The notes: generated from the sequence alone by a model not told the origin. Counted from the stretch's first letter, positions 33,890 through 43,764 are shown. The stretch: DNA of 64,000 nt from Dyella psychrodurans (GCF_003363265.1 NZ_QRBF01000001.1:652451-716450), one strand, 5' to 3'. Made by a program: numbers and translations.

Positions 33890-35011
33890 TTATGACGTGA
33901 CGCGCGACCAGAACTGCTTGACGCCGTCCACCCAGGTTCTGGCACGCGGCGTGTGCGTATCGGCATCGTCGTCGGCGAACGTTGCGTCGAGCTGTTCCAG
34001 AAGTTCTCGCTGCTCGCGCGTCAACTTCACCGGTGTTTCCACCACCACGCGGCAGATCAGGTCGCCCATGCGACCGCCGCGGACGGACTTGACGCCGCGA
34101 CCGCGCAACGTGAACTGCTGTCCGGTTTGCGTCTCGGGCGGGATCACGATAGGTACTTCGCCATCCAGGGTGGGAACCTGCAGCTCCGCACCCAGCGCTG
34201 CCTGGCCAAAGCGAATCGGCAGCTCGCAATACAGGTTGCTGCCGTCGCGCTGGAAGATCGCGTGCTCGCGCACATGCACTTCCACGTACAGATCGCCCGG
34301 CTCGGTGCCTGCGGGACCCGCTTCGCCCTGACCTGTCAAACGAATGCGGTCACCGTTGTCGACACCTGCGGGGATGCGCACGGACAGCGTGCGTGTTTCT
34401 TCCAGACGACCTTCACCATGGCACTGCTTGCACGGCTTTTCGATCGCGCGTCCGCTGCCGGCACAGTGCGGACACGTCTGCTGGATGGAGAAAATGCCGT
34501 TCTGTATGCGCACCCGGCCGTGCCCATGACAGGTCTTGCATTGCACGGTCTTGCCGTCGTCCGACCCCGAGCCGTTGCAATGATGGCAATTGACCTGGGT
34601 CGGGATATCGAACTTCTTCTCGATGCCGAACACGGCTTCCTCGAGATCCAGCTCCATGATGTAGCGCAGATCGGAGCCACGACGCGAACGTCCACGGCCG
34701 CCGCCGCCGAAAATATCGCCAAAGATATCGCCGAAGATGTCGCCCATGTCGCCGAAACCGGCGCCGCCGCGACCGCCCATGCCGCCTTCGAAGGCCGCGT
34801 GGCCGTATTGGTCGTACATCGAGCGCTTTTGCGCGTCGGCCAGGACTTCGTAGGCTTCCTTGGCCTCTTTGAATTTTTCCTGTGCGTGCGGATCGTCCGG
34901 GCAACGGTCGGGGTGATACTTCATCGCCAGGCGACGAAAGGATTTTTTCAGATCCCCTTCGGTAACCGTTCGTTCGACGCCCAGAATTTCGTAGTAATCA
35001 CGCTTGCTCAT
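33890..35011 (-). CDS. dnaJ: Chaperone protein DnaJ
   Basis: 373 residues. J domain with HPD at 33-35, Gly/Phe-rich region ([19 protein letters not shown]), four CxxCxGxG zinc repeats ([32 protein letters not shown]) and the C-terminal client-binding domain. Co-chaperone of DnaK. ATG at 35011 overlaps the stop of the upstream TMEM175-like gene by four bases (35008-35011). Confidence 0.97.
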   Translation of the reverse strand: MSKRDYYEILGVERTVTEGDLKKSFRRLAMKYHPDRCPDDPHAQEKFKEAKEAYEVLADAQKRSMYDQYGHAAFEGGMGGRGGAGFGDMGDIFGDIFGDIFGGGGRGRSRRGSDLRYIMELDLEEAVFGIEKKFDIPTQVNCHHCNGSGSDDGKTVQCKTCHGHGRVRIQNGIFSIQQTCPHCAGSGRAIEKPCKQCHGEGRLEETRTLSVRIPAGVDNGDRIRLTGQGEAGPAGTEPGDLYVEVHVREHAIFQRDGSNLYCELPIRFGQAALGAELQVPTLDGEVPIVIPPETQTGQQFTLRGRGVKSVRGGRMGDLICRVVVETPVKLTREQRELLEQLDATFADDDADTHTPRARTWVDGVKQFWSRVTS

Positions 35012-35586
35012 TTCAAGATCCGCGATTCGATGCGCCGATCGGGAATGAACCAGATCGCAGCCACCGTGGCATAAAGTAAACACGACACCCACGGCGCCAC
35101 GAGCGCCAGCAGGATGCCCAAAAGGTACATGGTGACGGCGAGCTTGCCTTTCCAGTCACCGCCGACCGCCTGCGCCAGCAGGGATTCCCGGCCGCCGTTG
35201 GCGGCGATCAGGTAGTACTGCAAGGGTCGCCACGCGATCGCGCACATCAACAGCACAAAACCGTACACCTGCACCGGCAGGCGGGCGAAATGATTCTCGC
35301 CCATCCAACCTGTCGTCACCGGCATCAGCGACAGCCAGAACAACAGGTTGAGGTTGGCCCACAGCACACTGCCGTTAATCTTTTCGGCGGCGTGCAGGAA
35401 GTGATGGTGGTTGTTCCAGTAAATGCCGACGTAAACGAAACTCAGCACGTAGCTCAGGAACACCGGCCACTGCTGGAATAGAACGTCCCAGCCGTCGCCG
35501 TGCGGCACCTTCAGTTCCAGCACCATGATGGTAATGATGATGGCGAGTACGCCATCGCTGAAGGCTTCGAGCCGCCCTTTTTCCAT
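35008..35586 (-). CDS. TMEM175-family (DUF1211) membrane protein, putative K+ channel
   Basis: 192 residues with about five to six hydrophobic segments. The family hallmark is present near the start: [16 protein letters not shown] (FSDxxxAI), and NNHHHFL follows the second helix. Prokaryotic TMEM175 members form tetrameric potassium channels. The gene is inserted between dnaK and dnaJ, with a 4-base overlap into dnaJ. That is unusual because dnaK-dnaJ are normally adjacent. The function in the heat-shock operon is not known. Confidence 0.85.
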   Translation of the reverse strand: MEKGRLEAFSDGVLAIIITIMVLELKVPHGDGWDVLFQQWPVFLSYVLSFVYVGIYWNNHHHFLHAAEKINGSVLWANLNLLFWLSLMPVTTGWMGENHFARLPVQVYGFVLLMCAIAWRPLQYYLIAANGGRESLLAQAVGGDWKGKLAVTMYLLGILLALVAPWVSCLLYATVAAIWFIPDRRIESRILK

Positions 35587-35604
35587 CGCCTCCCCTCCAA
35601 AGGC

Positions 35605-35630
35605 AACGAGCGCCTCGAAAGGCGCTCGTT
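35605..35630 (-). repeat. Hairpin between dnaK and the TMEM175-like gene
   Basis: A perfect 11-bp stem (35605-35615 with 35620-35630) with a TTCG tetraloop on the minus strand. It lies 19 bases after the dnaK stop. Only GTTGCCTTTGG follows, so it could be a weak terminator/attenuator or a processing and stabilising hairpin that lowers expression of the downstream genes relative to dnaK. Confidence 0.6.
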
Positions 35631-35649
35631 TTCACAACCATACAACGGA

Positions 35650-37578
35650 TCAGGACGACTTGCCGTCGTTCTTCACTTCCGTGAATTCGGCGTCGACCAC
35701 GTCGTCGGAGTGCGCGGCCGCGCCCGGACCCGGGCCTTGCTGCTGCGCGCCGGCATCGGCGTGACCGCCCTGCGCGGCAGCGTAGAGCGACTGCGCCACC
35801 TGTTCGAGCTTGGAGATCTTCGACTCGATGGCCGCCTTGTCATCGCCGTCCTTGACCTTTTCCAGCTCCGACAGCGCGCCTTCGATTTCGCTGAGCTGAG
35901 CGGGTACCTTGCCGCCGTGCTCCTTCAGCGCGCTGCGCGTGGCGTGCACCAGCTGATCGGCCTTGTTGCGCGTGCTGACCAGCTCCTGGAACTTCTTGTC
36001 TTCTTCCTTGTTCGCTTCGGCGTCGGCCACCATGCGCTGGATCTCGTCGTCGGTCAGGCCCGAACCCGCCTTGATCTCGATGCGCTGTTCCTTGCCGGTT
36101 TTCTTGTCCTTGGCCGACACGTGCAGGATGCCGTTCGCGTCGATGTCGAAGGTCACTTCGATCTGCGGCTGACCACGCGGCGCGGCATCGATGCCGGCGA
36201 GATCGAACTTGCCCAGCGACTTGTTCGCACTGGCGCGCTCGCGCTCGCCCTGCAGCACATGCACGGTCACGGCGGTCTGGTTGTCGTCGGCCGTGGAGAA
36301 CACTTGCGAGGCCTTGGTCGGCACCGTGGTGTTCTTCTCGATCAGCTTGGTCATCACGCCGCCCATGGTTTCGATACCGAGAGACAGCGGGGTGACATCG
36401 AGCAGCAGCACGTCCTTCACCGAACCGCCCAGCACGCCGCCCTGGATGGCAGCGCCGACGGCCACGGCTTCGTCCGGGTTCACGTCCTTGCGCGGTTCCT
36501 TGCCGAAGAAGTCCTTCACCGACTCCTGCACTTTCGGCATGCGGGTCTGGCCGCCGACGAGGATCACTTCGTCGATGTCGGACACGCGCAGGCCAGCGTC
36601 GTTCAACGCGGTGCGGCAGGGTTCGATGGTCTTCTTCACCAGGTCTTCCACCAGCGCTTCGAGCTTGGCGCGGGTGAGCTTGATGTTGAGGTGCTTCGGA
36701 CCGGACGCATCGGCCGTGACGTACGGCAGATTCACTTCGGTCTGGTGCGAGGACGACAGCTCGATCTTCGCGCGCTCGGCGGCGTCCTTCAGACGCTGCA
36801 GCGCCAGCGGGTCCTTGCGCAGGTCGATGCCCTGGTCCTTCTTGAATTCCTCGATCAGGTAATCGATGACGCGCATGTCGAAGTCTTCGCCGCCCAGGAA
36901 CGTATCGCCGTTCGTGGCCAGCACTTCGAACTGCTTCTCGCCGTCGACTTCGGCGATTTCGATGATCGACACGTCGAACGTGCCGCCGCCGAGGTCGTAC
37001 ACCGCGATCTTGCGGTCGCCGCCCTTCTTGTCCAGGCCATAGGCCAGCGCAGCCGCGGTCGGCTCGTTGATGATGCGCTTCACTTCAAGGCCCGCGATGC
37101 GACCGGCGTCCTTGGTCGCCTGGCGCTGGCTGTCGTTGAAGTAGGCCGGCACGGTGATCACGGCTTCGGTCACCGTCTCGCCGAGATAATCTTCGGCGGT
37201 CTTCTTCATCTTCATCAGCACTTTCGCGGAGATTTCCTGCGGTGCCATCTTCTTGCCGTCGGCCGTCTGCACCCACGCGTCGCCGTTGTCGTGCGCGATG
37301 ATGCCGTACGGAACGATGTGCAGGTCTTTCTGCACTTCGGCGTCGGTGAACTTGCGGCCGATCAGGCGCTTCACCGCATAGAAAGTGTTCTTCGGATTGG
37401 TGACGCTCTGGCGCTTGGCAGGCGCGCCGACCAGCACTTCGCCGTCTTTGGTGAACGCCACGATCGACGGCGTGGTGCGATCGCCTTCGGCGTTCTCAAT
37501 CACTTTGGTGGTACTGCCATCCATGATGGCGACGCACGAATTGGTCGTGCCCAGGTCAATGCCAATGATCTTGCCCAT
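35650..37578 (-). CDS. dnaK: Chaperone protein DnaK (Hsp70)
   Basis: 642 residues. The nucleotide-binding domain starts [16 protein letters not shown] with the signatures [24 protein letters not shown] and [11 protein letters not shown]. The substrate domain follows, then a Gly/Gln/Ala-rich tail ending near the conserved C-terminus ([12 protein letters not shown]). ATP-dependent folding chaperone with DnaJ and GrpE. A strong sigma-32-type promoter is at 37630-37657. Confidence 0.98.
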   Translation of the reverse strand: MGKIIGIDLGTTNSCVAIMDGSTTKVIENAEGDRTTPSIVAFTKDGEVLVGAPAKRQSVTNPKNTFYAVKRLIGRKFTDAEVQKDLHIVPYGIIAHDNGDAWVQTADGKKMAPQEISAKVLMKMKKTAEDYLGETVTEAVITVPAYFNDSQRQATKDAGRIAGLEVKRIINEPTAAALAYGLDKKGGDRKIAVYDLGGGTFDVSIIEIAEVDGEKQFEVLATNGDTFLGGEDFDMRVIDYLIEEFKKDQGIDLRKDPLALQRLKDAAERAKIELSSSHQTEVNLPYVTADASGPKHLNIKLTRAKLEALVEDLVKKTIEPCRTALNDAGLRVSDIDEVILVGGQTRMPKVQESVKDFFGKEPRKDVNPDEAVAVGAAIQGGVLGGSVKDVLLLDVTPLSLGIETMGGVMTKLIEKNTTVPTKASQVFSTADDNQTAVTVHVLQGERERASANKSLGKFDLAGIDAAPRGQPQIEVTFDIDANGILHVSAKDKKTGKEQRIEIKAGSGLTDDEIQRMVADAEANKEEDKKFQELVSTRNKADQLVHATRSALKEHGGKVPAQLSEIEGALSELEKVKDGDDKAAIESKISKLEQVAQSLYAAAQGGHADAGAQQQGPGPGAAAHSDDVVDAEFTEVKNDGKSS

Positions 37579-37629
37579 GTGTGTGCTCCGGAATCTCGTG
37601 TGGCGGCCCCTCAGCCGCGAATGGTGAGG

Positions 37630-37657
37630 AGATGGGGTTGCGCCGAAAAGCGTTCAA
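37630..37657 (-). promoter_or_regulatory. Sigma-32 (heat-shock) promoter of dnaK
   Basis: On the minus strand, TTGAAC (37652-37657) and CCCCATCT (37630-37637) are separated by 14 bases, which matches the gammaproteobacterial sigma-32 pattern; the -10 is an exact CCCCATNT. It sits 51 bases before the dnaK start, inside the grpE-dnaK gap. Confidence 0.85.
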
Positions 37658-37697
37658 TATCAGCTAAACCCTGCAGTACTGGAATTACAGGTGCCGT

Positions 37698-38234
37698 TCA
37701 GTCGTCCTTGGCCACGGCTACCAGTGCCGGACGCAGCAATCGATCGTTCAAAACATAGCCTTTCTGCAACACGGTGACGACGGTGCCCGGCGCCTTGCCC
37801 GGGGCCTCGACCATGCTCACGGCGTGGTGACGCTCCGGATCGAGCGGCTGGTCGACGGGATCGACCTGCACCAAGCCGTTATTGCCCGCAATGCGCAGCA
37901 ATTCCTTCAGCGTGAGGTTCATGCCCTCGCGCACCGTATTCACGTCGCCGCCTTCGACCGCCAGGCCACGTTCCAGGCCGTCATACACGGGCAGCAGGTC
38001 GTTCAGCAGCTTCTCGTTGGCGAAGCGGCGGGCCTGTTCCAGGTCGCGATGCAGGCGGCGACGCTGGTTTTCCAGCTCGGCCTTTTCGCGCAGCACGGTG
38101 TCGCGCAGCTCTTTGTTGTTCGCCTCAAGCTCCGCGATCCTGGCCTTGAGCGCATCGAGATCTTGGCCCGATGACGCGTTTTGTGCGCTGTTTTCTGGCA
38201 TTTCAGTCGGCGACGGTGAATCGCTGTTATGCAT
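37698..38234 (-). CDS. grpE: Nucleotide exchange factor GrpE
   Basis: 178 residues. The long N-terminal coiled coil (LDALKARIAELEANNKELRDTVLREK) and the C-terminal beta domain with LERHHAV-like ERHHAVSMVE, and PGTVVTVLQKGYVLNDRLLRPA are diagnostic. It releases ADP from DnaK. ATG at 38234, giving the usual length; an in-frame start 15 codons upstream is less likely. It is followed by dnaK after 119 bases that contain a heat-shock promoter. Confidence 0.96.
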   Translation of the reverse strand: MHNSDSPSPTEMPENSAQNASSGQDLDALKARIAELEANNKELRDTVLREKAELENQRRRLHRDLEQARRFANEKLLNDLLPVYDGLERGLAVEGGDVNTVREGMNLTLKELLRIAGNNGLVQVDPVDQPLDPERHHAVSMVEAPGKAPGTVVTVLQKGYVLNDRLLRPALVAVAKDD

Positions 38235-38315
38235 GAATAACTCCAAACATCGTCCAGGCCGGCACGTAGTGCCGACCATCTAAAACATGCGGGTAAATCC
38301 CGCCTCCCGAGGGGT

Positions 38316-39371
38316 TTATAAGGCCGTAGCGGCCCTATTCAAGGCTTCGCTCAACAACCCGGCGGTGGCCTGCACCACGGGAATCACCCGCTCGTACGCC
38401 ATCCGTGTCGGGCCGATCACGCCCACCGCACCCAGCAATCTACCCTGGGCACCGTAACTGGCTGTGACGACGCTGCAACCATCCAGCGCGGCAAAACCCG
38501 ACTCCTCACCGATGAATAATCGCACGCCGGGAGCCTTGGCGCAGATTTCCATGAGCTGAAGCAGCTCGTTTTTCTTCTGGAACGCCTCGAAAAGCTCGCG
38601 CAGGCGGTCCAGGTTGGCCAGTTCCGAATAGGCCATCAGGTTGGTCTGGCCGCTGATCAGCACGTCCTCGCCCTGCGGCGCGAACGATGCGGCCGCCAGC
38701 TCGACCGCGCTGGACAACATCTTGTGCAGCTCGCTGCTGGCTTCGCGCAATTCGCGCAACAGGTGCGAACGGATATCGTCCACGCGCAGGCCGACGAAGT
38801 GCTCGTTGATGTAGTTCGCCGCCTGCTCCAGCTCGCGGCCGTCCAGCGGCTTGGCAAGCTGGATCACGCGGTTTTGAACCTGATTGTCCGAAAACACCAG
38901 GATGACCAGCACCCGCGCATCGGGCAACGGCACGAAATCGATGTGGCGGAGCGGAAAATCGGTCTGTCGCGGCACCGTGACCACGCCCGCGAAATGCGTC
39001 ATCGCAGACAGCAGCACGGAGGCATTGCCGACCAGATCGCGCACCGTGGCGGGACCCGGCGGAAGCTCGCGCTGCAGGCGTACCATTTCGTCCTGCGGCA
39101 GCGGCTGCAGTTCGATCAGGCTGTCGACGAACAGGCGCAGGCCGCGCGGTGTCGGGATGCGTCCGGCGGAGGTATGCGGCGATGCCACCAGCCCCGCTTC
39201 TTCCAGGTCGGCCATGATGTTGCGGATCGTCGCCGGGCTTACGTCCAGACCCGACGAGCGCGACAGCGTGCGCGACCCCACCGGCTCGCCATCGGCCAAA
39301 TATTGCGCAATCAGCGTGCGCAGCAAACGCCGCGCGCGGATGTCAAGGTCGTGGCTGTGGTGACTGGGCAT
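38316..39371 (-). CDS. hrcA: Heat-inducible transcription repressor HrcA
   Basis: 351 residues. The N-terminal winged helix (ARRLLRTLIAQYLADGEPVGSRTLSR, then SPATIRNIMADLEEAGL) and the C-terminal GAF-like and dimerisation regions (VGVIGPTRMAYERVIPVV) are typical. HrcA represses CIRCE-bearing heat-shock genes such as groESL. ATG at 39371 (MPSHHSHDLD). No CIRCE element is visible in front of it; instead there is a sigma-32-like promoter. Divergent from recN. Confidence 0.95.
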   Translation of the reverse strand: MPSHHSHDLDIRARRLLRTLIAQYLADGEPVGSRTLSRSSGLDVSPATIRNIMADLEEAGLVASPHTSAGRIPTPRGLRLFVDSLIELQPLPQDEMVRLQRELPPGPATVRDLVGNASVLLSAMTHFAGVVTVPRQTDFPLRHIDFVPLPDARVLVILVFSDNQVQNRVIQLAKPLDGRELEQAANYINEHFVGLRVDDIRSHLLRELREASSELHKMLSSAVELAAASFAPQGEDVLISGQTNLMAYSELANLDRLRELFEAFQKKNELLQLMEICAKAPGVRLFIGEESGFAALDGCSVVTASYGAQGRLLGAVGVIGPTRMAYERVIPVVQATAGLLSEALNRAATAL

Positions 39372-39400
39372 GCGCTGTGGCAATCCGTGAGACGCTAAAG

Positions 39401-39429
39401 AAATAAGGTTTAGCACGGGAGATTGCAAG
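39401..39429 (-). promoter_or_regulatory. Sigma-32-like promoter upstream of hrcA
   Basis: On the minus strand CTTGCAA (39423-39429) and CCTTATTT (39401-39408) are 14 bases apart, a fair match to CTTGAAA-N14-CCCCATNT. It lies 30 bases before the chosen hrcA ATG. Weaker in the -10 than the dnaK promoter. Confidence 0.6.
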
Positions 39430-39522
39430 AAAGCGGAAATAGTTGGCGGCTTCCATAGCCACCTCGCTACTCACCGCCTGCCCCTCCCCTTACAATCCCG
39501 CGAACCACTGCCGCCTGCACAC

Positions 39523-41196
39523 ATGCTTACCTCCCTCTACGTCCGCCATCTCGCAGTCGTCGAAGAAGCCGACATCACCTTCGGCCCAGGCTTGACCGTG
39601 GTCAGCGGGGAAACCGGCGCCGGCAAGTCGTTGCTGGTCGACGCCTTGATGCTGCTGGCCGGCGCGCGTGCCGACAGCAATATCGTACGTGCCGGCAGCG
39701 ATCGTGCCGAACTGGTGGCGGAGTTCGACCTGAAAGGGCTGCCCGAGGCCCAGGGCTGGCTCAAGCGCGAAGAACTGGACGAAGACGGCGCCTGCCAGTT
39801 GCGCCGCGTGATCCGCGCCGAAGGCAGCTCCCGCGCCTGGATCAACGGCCGTCCGGCCACCATCGGCCAGATGGCCGACCTGGCGGCACTGCTGGTCGAG
39901 ATTCACGGACAACACGAACACCAGGCCCTGCTGGAACGCTCGCATCAGCTGAATTTGCTCGATGCCTATGCCGAAAACGAAACGCGCGTCGAACAAGTGC
40001 GCGAATTTGCGCAGCAGTGGCGCGATCTGGGCGCACGCATCCGCAAGCTGAGCGGCGGCGACGATCGCGGCCATCGGCTCGAATTGCTGCGCCATGAACT
40101 GAGCGAATTGGAGAAATGGGCGCTTGCACCCGCCCAGCTCGCGGAACTGGAAGCCAGCCACAAGCGCCTGGCCAATGCCAGCAAGCTTACGGAAGGCATC
40201 ACCGGCGTCGTCGAATTGCTCGACGGCGACAGCGAATTGGCGCTACGCCAGTCGCTGGGACGTGCGCACGCCGAACTCGGTCGACTCGCTGCACTCGACG
40301 ATCGGCTGGTGCCGATGCTCGAATTGCTCGACAACGCGCAGATCCAGCTCAACGAAGCCGTCGACGGACTCGAACACTATGCGCAGGATGTCGATCTCGA
40401 CCCCGAGCGCTACGCCGAAGTCGACACCCACCTCACCCGCCTGCACGAACTCTCCCGCAAACACCGCGTCCCCGTCGCCGAACTCGACGACAAACGGATC
40501 GCGCTGCAAACCGAATTGAACGAACTGGAAAACGCCGGCGAAGCGCTCGAACGACTGGCCTCGCAACGCGACCAACTCCAGCGCGATTACGCCCAGGTCG
40601 CCGAAGCCCTGAGCAAGACACGCCAGACAGCCGCCAAACGCCTGGGCAAGGAAGTCAGCGCACTGATGGGCGAACTGGGCATGGCCGGCGGCGTGCTGCA
40701 AGTCGCGTTGGAATCTGCGGAAGGAAACGACCCGGACCCGCAAGGCCGCGAGCGCTGCGAGTTGCTGGTAAGCGCCAACCCCGGCCAGCCGCCGCGCGCA
40801 TTGCGCAAGGTAGCCTCCGGCGGCGAACTCGCGCGCATCAGCCTCGCGATCGAAGTTGCCACCCTGGGCAAGGACACCATCGGCTGCATGGTCTTCGACG
40901 AAGTCGATACCGGAATCGGCGGTGCCGTGGCCGAAGTGGTAGGACAGAAATTGCGCGCACTCGGTACGCGCTGCCAGGTTCTGTGCGTGACGCATCTGCC
41001 GCAGGTTGCGGCGCAAGGACATGCGCACCTGCGCGTGAGCAAGCACAGCGAAGGCCATTCCACGCAGACGCGCATCGAGTCGTTGAATACCGAAGGACGT
41101 CGCGACGAGTTGGCCCGCATGCTGGGTGGCGTGGAGATCACGCGCGAAACGCGGGCACATGCGAAGAAGATGTTGGAGCAGGCGCAGACAGCTTGA
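39523..41196 (+). CDS. recN: DNA repair protein RecN
   Basis: 557 residues, SMC-like. The N-terminal Walker A is GETGAGKSLLVDAL (29-42), the central coiled coil runs from about 150 to 370, and the C-terminal Walker B region reads GCMVFDEVDTGIGG preceded by SGGELARI (signature). RecN tethers broken DNA ends in recombinational repair. Start ATG at 39523. Divergent from hrcA. Confidence 0.97.
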   Translation: MLTSLYVRHLAVVEEADITFGPGLTVVSGETGAGKSLLVDALMLLAGARADSNIVRAGSDRAELVAEFDLKGLPEAQGWLKREELDEDGACQLRRVIRAEGSSRAWINGRPATIGQMADLAALLVEIHGQHEHQALLERSHQLNLLDAYAENETRVEQVREFAQQWRDLGARIRKLSGGDDRGHRLELLRHELSELEKWALAPAQLAELEASHKRLANASKLTEGITGVVELLDGDSELALRQSLGRAHAELGRLAALDDRLVPMLELLDNAQIQLNEAVDGLEHYAQDVDLDPERYAEVDTHLTRLHELSRKHRVPVAELDDKRIALQTELNELENAGEALERLASQRDQLQRDYAQVAEALSKTRQTAAKRLGKEVSALMGELGMAGGVLQVALESAEGNDPDPQGRERCELLVSANPGQPPRALRKVASGGELARISLAIEVATLGKDTIGCMVFDEVDTGIGGAVAEVVGQKLRALGTRCQVLCVTHLPQVAAQGHAHLRVSKHSEGHSTQTRIESLNTEGRRDELARMLGGVEITRETRAHAKKMLEQAQTA

Positions 41197-41256
41197 GCGT
41201 TCTGCGAAGAGCTTCGTTGGAAACCCTCTACCTCTGGCGATATTGCCGACTTCTAC

Positions 41257-41417
41257 CTCACCGTCATTCCGGCGCAGGCCGAGGCGCTTTTCAACAGCGA
41301 AGCTGGTCAATCCAGTGTCAATATTGCATCCGAAGGACACTAAATCTTTTGGGGGTTCAGAGTGCTTCGCACTACGTATTAAAACTGGATTCCGGCCTGC
41401 GCCGGAATGACGGTGAG
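41257..41417. repeat. Pair of inverted 25-bp repeats downstream of recN
   Basis: The 25 bases at 41257-41281 are exactly repeated in inverse orientation at 41393-41417. They belong to the common CGTCATTCCGGCGCAGG-type extragenic repeat. About 110 bases lie between them, including a partial second copy of the extended repeat (ATTGGATT-type tail). They may end recN or the opposing response-regulator transcript, but there is no clear T-tract. Confidence 0.7.
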
Positions 41418-41446
41418 GCTAGATCAGGGCTCGCTGTTCAACAAAC

Positions 41447-42082
41447 TCACCCGCGATTCGGCAACAGCCCCCGCTCACTGGCAATCCGATACAAATCCAA
41501 TTCCGACCCCGCCCCCAGCTTGCCCATCAAACTGGCGCGGTGGATGTAAACCGTCTTCTGACCAATCCCGAGCTCCGCCGCCACCTGCTTCGGAGCACGC
41601 CCCGCCGCAAGCAGCAAAAACACCTCGTGCTCGCGCGCGGTAAGACGATCGATAGGGTCCAACGTATCGTTCGGACGCTCAGCGCGCCGCTGGCGCAGAT
41701 CGGAACTCAAAAACTGCTCGCCGCGCATCACCGCACGCAGCCCCGCCACCAATTCCTCCGGCGCGGCTCCCTTGGTGACATAACCGCTGGCACCGCGCCG
41801 CAGGGCTTCCGATACGTAAGGCTCCCCGTCGTGCATGCTCAACACCACGATGCGCGTGCCCGTGGCGACGCTGCGCAAATGCTCGATCAGCGGCAGACCG
41901 CTGCCATCGGGAAGCGACAGGTCGAGCGCCACCAGATCCGGGCGCCGCTGGCTGATCGCCTCGACCGCGTCGTCGGCGTTGCGGCATTCGGCCACGACCT
42001 CGAGATCCGGCTCCATCTCGATGAGCCGCTTGAACCCCTCGCGAACAATGGCGTGATCGTCGACCAGAACAATGCTGTGCAT
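41447..42082 (-). CDS. NarL/FixJ-family response regulator
   Basis: 211 residues. Receiver domain with acidic pocket D8/D9, phosphoacceptor Asp54 in ALDLSLPDG, and the conserved Lys in GYVTKG. The C-terminal LuxR-type helix-turn-helix is RLTAREHEVFLLLAAGRAPKQVAAELGIGQKTV. It is divergent from the sensor kinase at 42141, with 58 bases between the starts, so the pair almost certainly forms one two-component system. Signal and targets are unknown. A structured RNA candidate lies just beyond the kinase gene. Confidence 0.92.
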   Translation of the reverse strand: MHSIVLVDDHAIVREGFKRLIEMEPDLEVVAECRNADDAVEAISQRRPDLVALDLSLPDGSGLPLIEHLRSVATGTRIVVLSMHDGEPYVSEALRRGASGYVTKGAAPEELVAGLRAVMRGEQFLSSDLRQRRAERPNDTLDPIDRLTAREHEVFLLLAAGRAPKQVAAELGIGQKTVYIHRASLMGKLGAGSELDLYRIASERGLLPNRG

Positions 42083-42140
42083 GGGTGCACTGTATCAGTC
42101 TGAGCGACGGGTGGAAGCGGGCGACGTGTACCATTTGCCC

Positions 42141-43733
42141 ATGCGACTCAAATCCGCCCTTACCTTCACTTCCGGCCCGCTCCTCGGCCTGGGTTACGCC
42201 ATCCTGTGGGCCTTGCTCTGGCCCACCACGCAACCGGACTGGACACTGCAATTCGGCCTGCGCTTTGGCGTACTGCTGCTCTCGCCGGTGAGTTACTGGG
42301 GTTGGCTGATTGGCGGCGAACTGATGGCCGCCGGGCTGATCGATTATCTGCACGGCTACTCGCTGGGCTGGCGCATCTTCCTCTACGGCGACCTGCCCCA
42401 GCCGATCGTGGTCGCCATCTGCATGGCGCTGCTGCGCCGAGCCAACCTGCGGCCCAGCCTGCGCGATCCGGAAGAAGTCTCCCGCCTGCTGCTGTCGGCC
42501 GGCTTCACCGTGGTGGCCGCAACCGCCACCGACGCGATGATGATGGCGCTGATCCATCAATTGCCGCCCGCCGGACTACTGCACGCGCTGGGCGACGAAC
42601 TGCTAGGCAACTATGTGGGCATGCTGCTGCTAGTACCGCCACTTATCCTGGTGTGGCGCGCACGACCATCGAAGCAGGAAATGTCGGAGCTGTTGATGGA
42701 CGGCTTGCTGGTGATGCTGCCGGCCTTGATCATTCTGTTGATCCTCACCGAACAGGCCGCGCCGCAACGCGAATTCGCCCGCATCCTGTCGCTGGCCCCG
42801 GTGATGTTTTTTGCGTTCCGCCATGGTTGGCGCGGCGCGAGCTTGTCGATGCTGGTATCGAGCCTGGGCATGGCGCTCGTCGATCGCGTGTTTACGCACT
42901 CGGTTCCCGGCGCGTCTTCGCACATGTTTCTTGCGGTGGCAGGCACGGGGGCGTTGATGCTCGGTTCGGCCACCGATGCGCTTCGTCGCAGCAGCGCGCG
43001 CGTGGCCGAACAGAATGTCTATCTCGCGGCAGTGAATCGACGACTGGATCATCTCGCACGCCAGTTGCGCGACGCCGCGCGCGGCAACATGCAGGCGGAA
43101 GAAAATCAGCGCCGTCATCTCGCCGCCGAATTGCACGACGAACTGGGCCAGAACCTCACGGCCATCCAAACACACGTGAAGCTCGCTCAGAGCCGCTTGC
43201 AACACGCGGGCATGGAAGATATCAGCACATCGATCAACAGCATCCTCAGCCACATGCGTCGCGCATTGCATCGGCTGCTCGACGACCTTCGTCCCGCGGT
43301 ACTCGATGAATTCGGCCTGATGCGTGCACTGGACGAAGGCCCGATCCGCGACCTGATGGCCACCGCCGGCATGACTTACCACACCGATCTGCACGGCGAT
43401 CCGCGCATGCTGGAAGAAGACATCCGCACCGCGATTTACCGTCTTGCGCAGGAAAGCGCCACCAACGCCGTCAAACACGCGCAGGCCAGCGAATTCCGGC
43501 TGCGCCTGCGCATCGGCGAACGGGCGGGCTCGGCCCTGGCCCTGATGGATATTCGCGACAACGGCGTGGGCCTGCCCGAGCGCGTGCCACGCGGCGGACG
43601 CGGTCTGCAGGGCATGCGCGACCGGGTTACCTCGCTGGGTGGCCTTTTTCGCCTACGACCCGACCAGCAGGGCGTTCACCTGCGCATTTTGCTGCGTAGC
43701 ACCATTTCACGTCGCGAATCCAGTGACTTGTGA
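42141..43733 (+). CDS. HisKA_3-type sensor histidine kinase with MASE1-like membrane domain
   Basis: 530 residues. The N-terminal 300 residues are hydrophobic with roughly eight helices and resemble the MASE1 integral sensor domain (PVSYWGWLIGGELMAAGLIDY). The dimerisation/phosphoacceptor motif is RRHLAAELHDELGQN with His332, followed by a HATPase_c with DIRDNGVGLPE and GGRGLQGMRDRV. This pairs by type with NarL-like regulators. ATG at 42141 is used; a start 23 codons upstream is possible. It overlaps nothing, and is followed by the RNA candidate at 43765. Confidence 0.9.
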   Translation: MRLKSALTFTSGPLLGLGYAILWALLWPTTQPDWTLQFGLRFGVLLLSPVSYWGWLIGGELMAAGLIDYLHGYSLGWRIFLYGDLPQPIVVAICMALLRRANLRPSLRDPEEVSRLLLSAGFTVVAATATDAMMMALIHQLPPAGLLHALGDELLGNYVGMLLLVPPLILVWRARPSKQEMSELLMDGLLVMLPALIILLILTEQAAPQREFARILSLAPVMFFAFRHGWRGASLSMLVSSLGMALVDRVFTHSVPGASSHMFLAVAGTGALMLGSATDALRRSSARVAEQNVYLAAVNRRLDHLARQLRDAARGNMQAEENQRRHLAAELHDELGQNLTAIQTHVKLAQSRLQHAGMEDISTSINSILSHMRRALHRLLDDLRPAVLDEFGLMRALDEGPIRDLMATAGMTYHTDLHGDPRMLEEDIRTAIYRLAQESATNAVKHAQASEFRLRLRIGERAGSALALMDIRDNGVGLPERVPRGGRGLQGMRDRVTSLGGLFRLRPDQQGVHLRILLRSTISRRESSDL

Positions 43734-43758
43734 CACTGTAACTAGGAAATTTTCTAAT
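43728..43758 (+). promoter_or_regulatory. Possible promoter of the 43765-43987 RNA
   Basis: TTGTGA (43728-43733) and TCTAAT (43753-43758) are 19 bases apart, a somewhat long sigma-70 spacing. Between them TAGGAAATTTTCTA (43743-43756) is a near-palindrome (12 of 14 positions) that could be an operator. It overlaps the last bases of the sensor kinase gene. Confidence 0.4.
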
Positions 43759-43764
43759 ACCGGA

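Noticed and set aside
39391-39417. CIRCE-like half sites (GAGACGCTAA and TTAGCACGGG) near hrcA
   Set aside because: The halves are in the reverse order to CIRCE (GAGTGCTAA then TTAGCACTC) and one has an extra base. Not a valid CIRCE.
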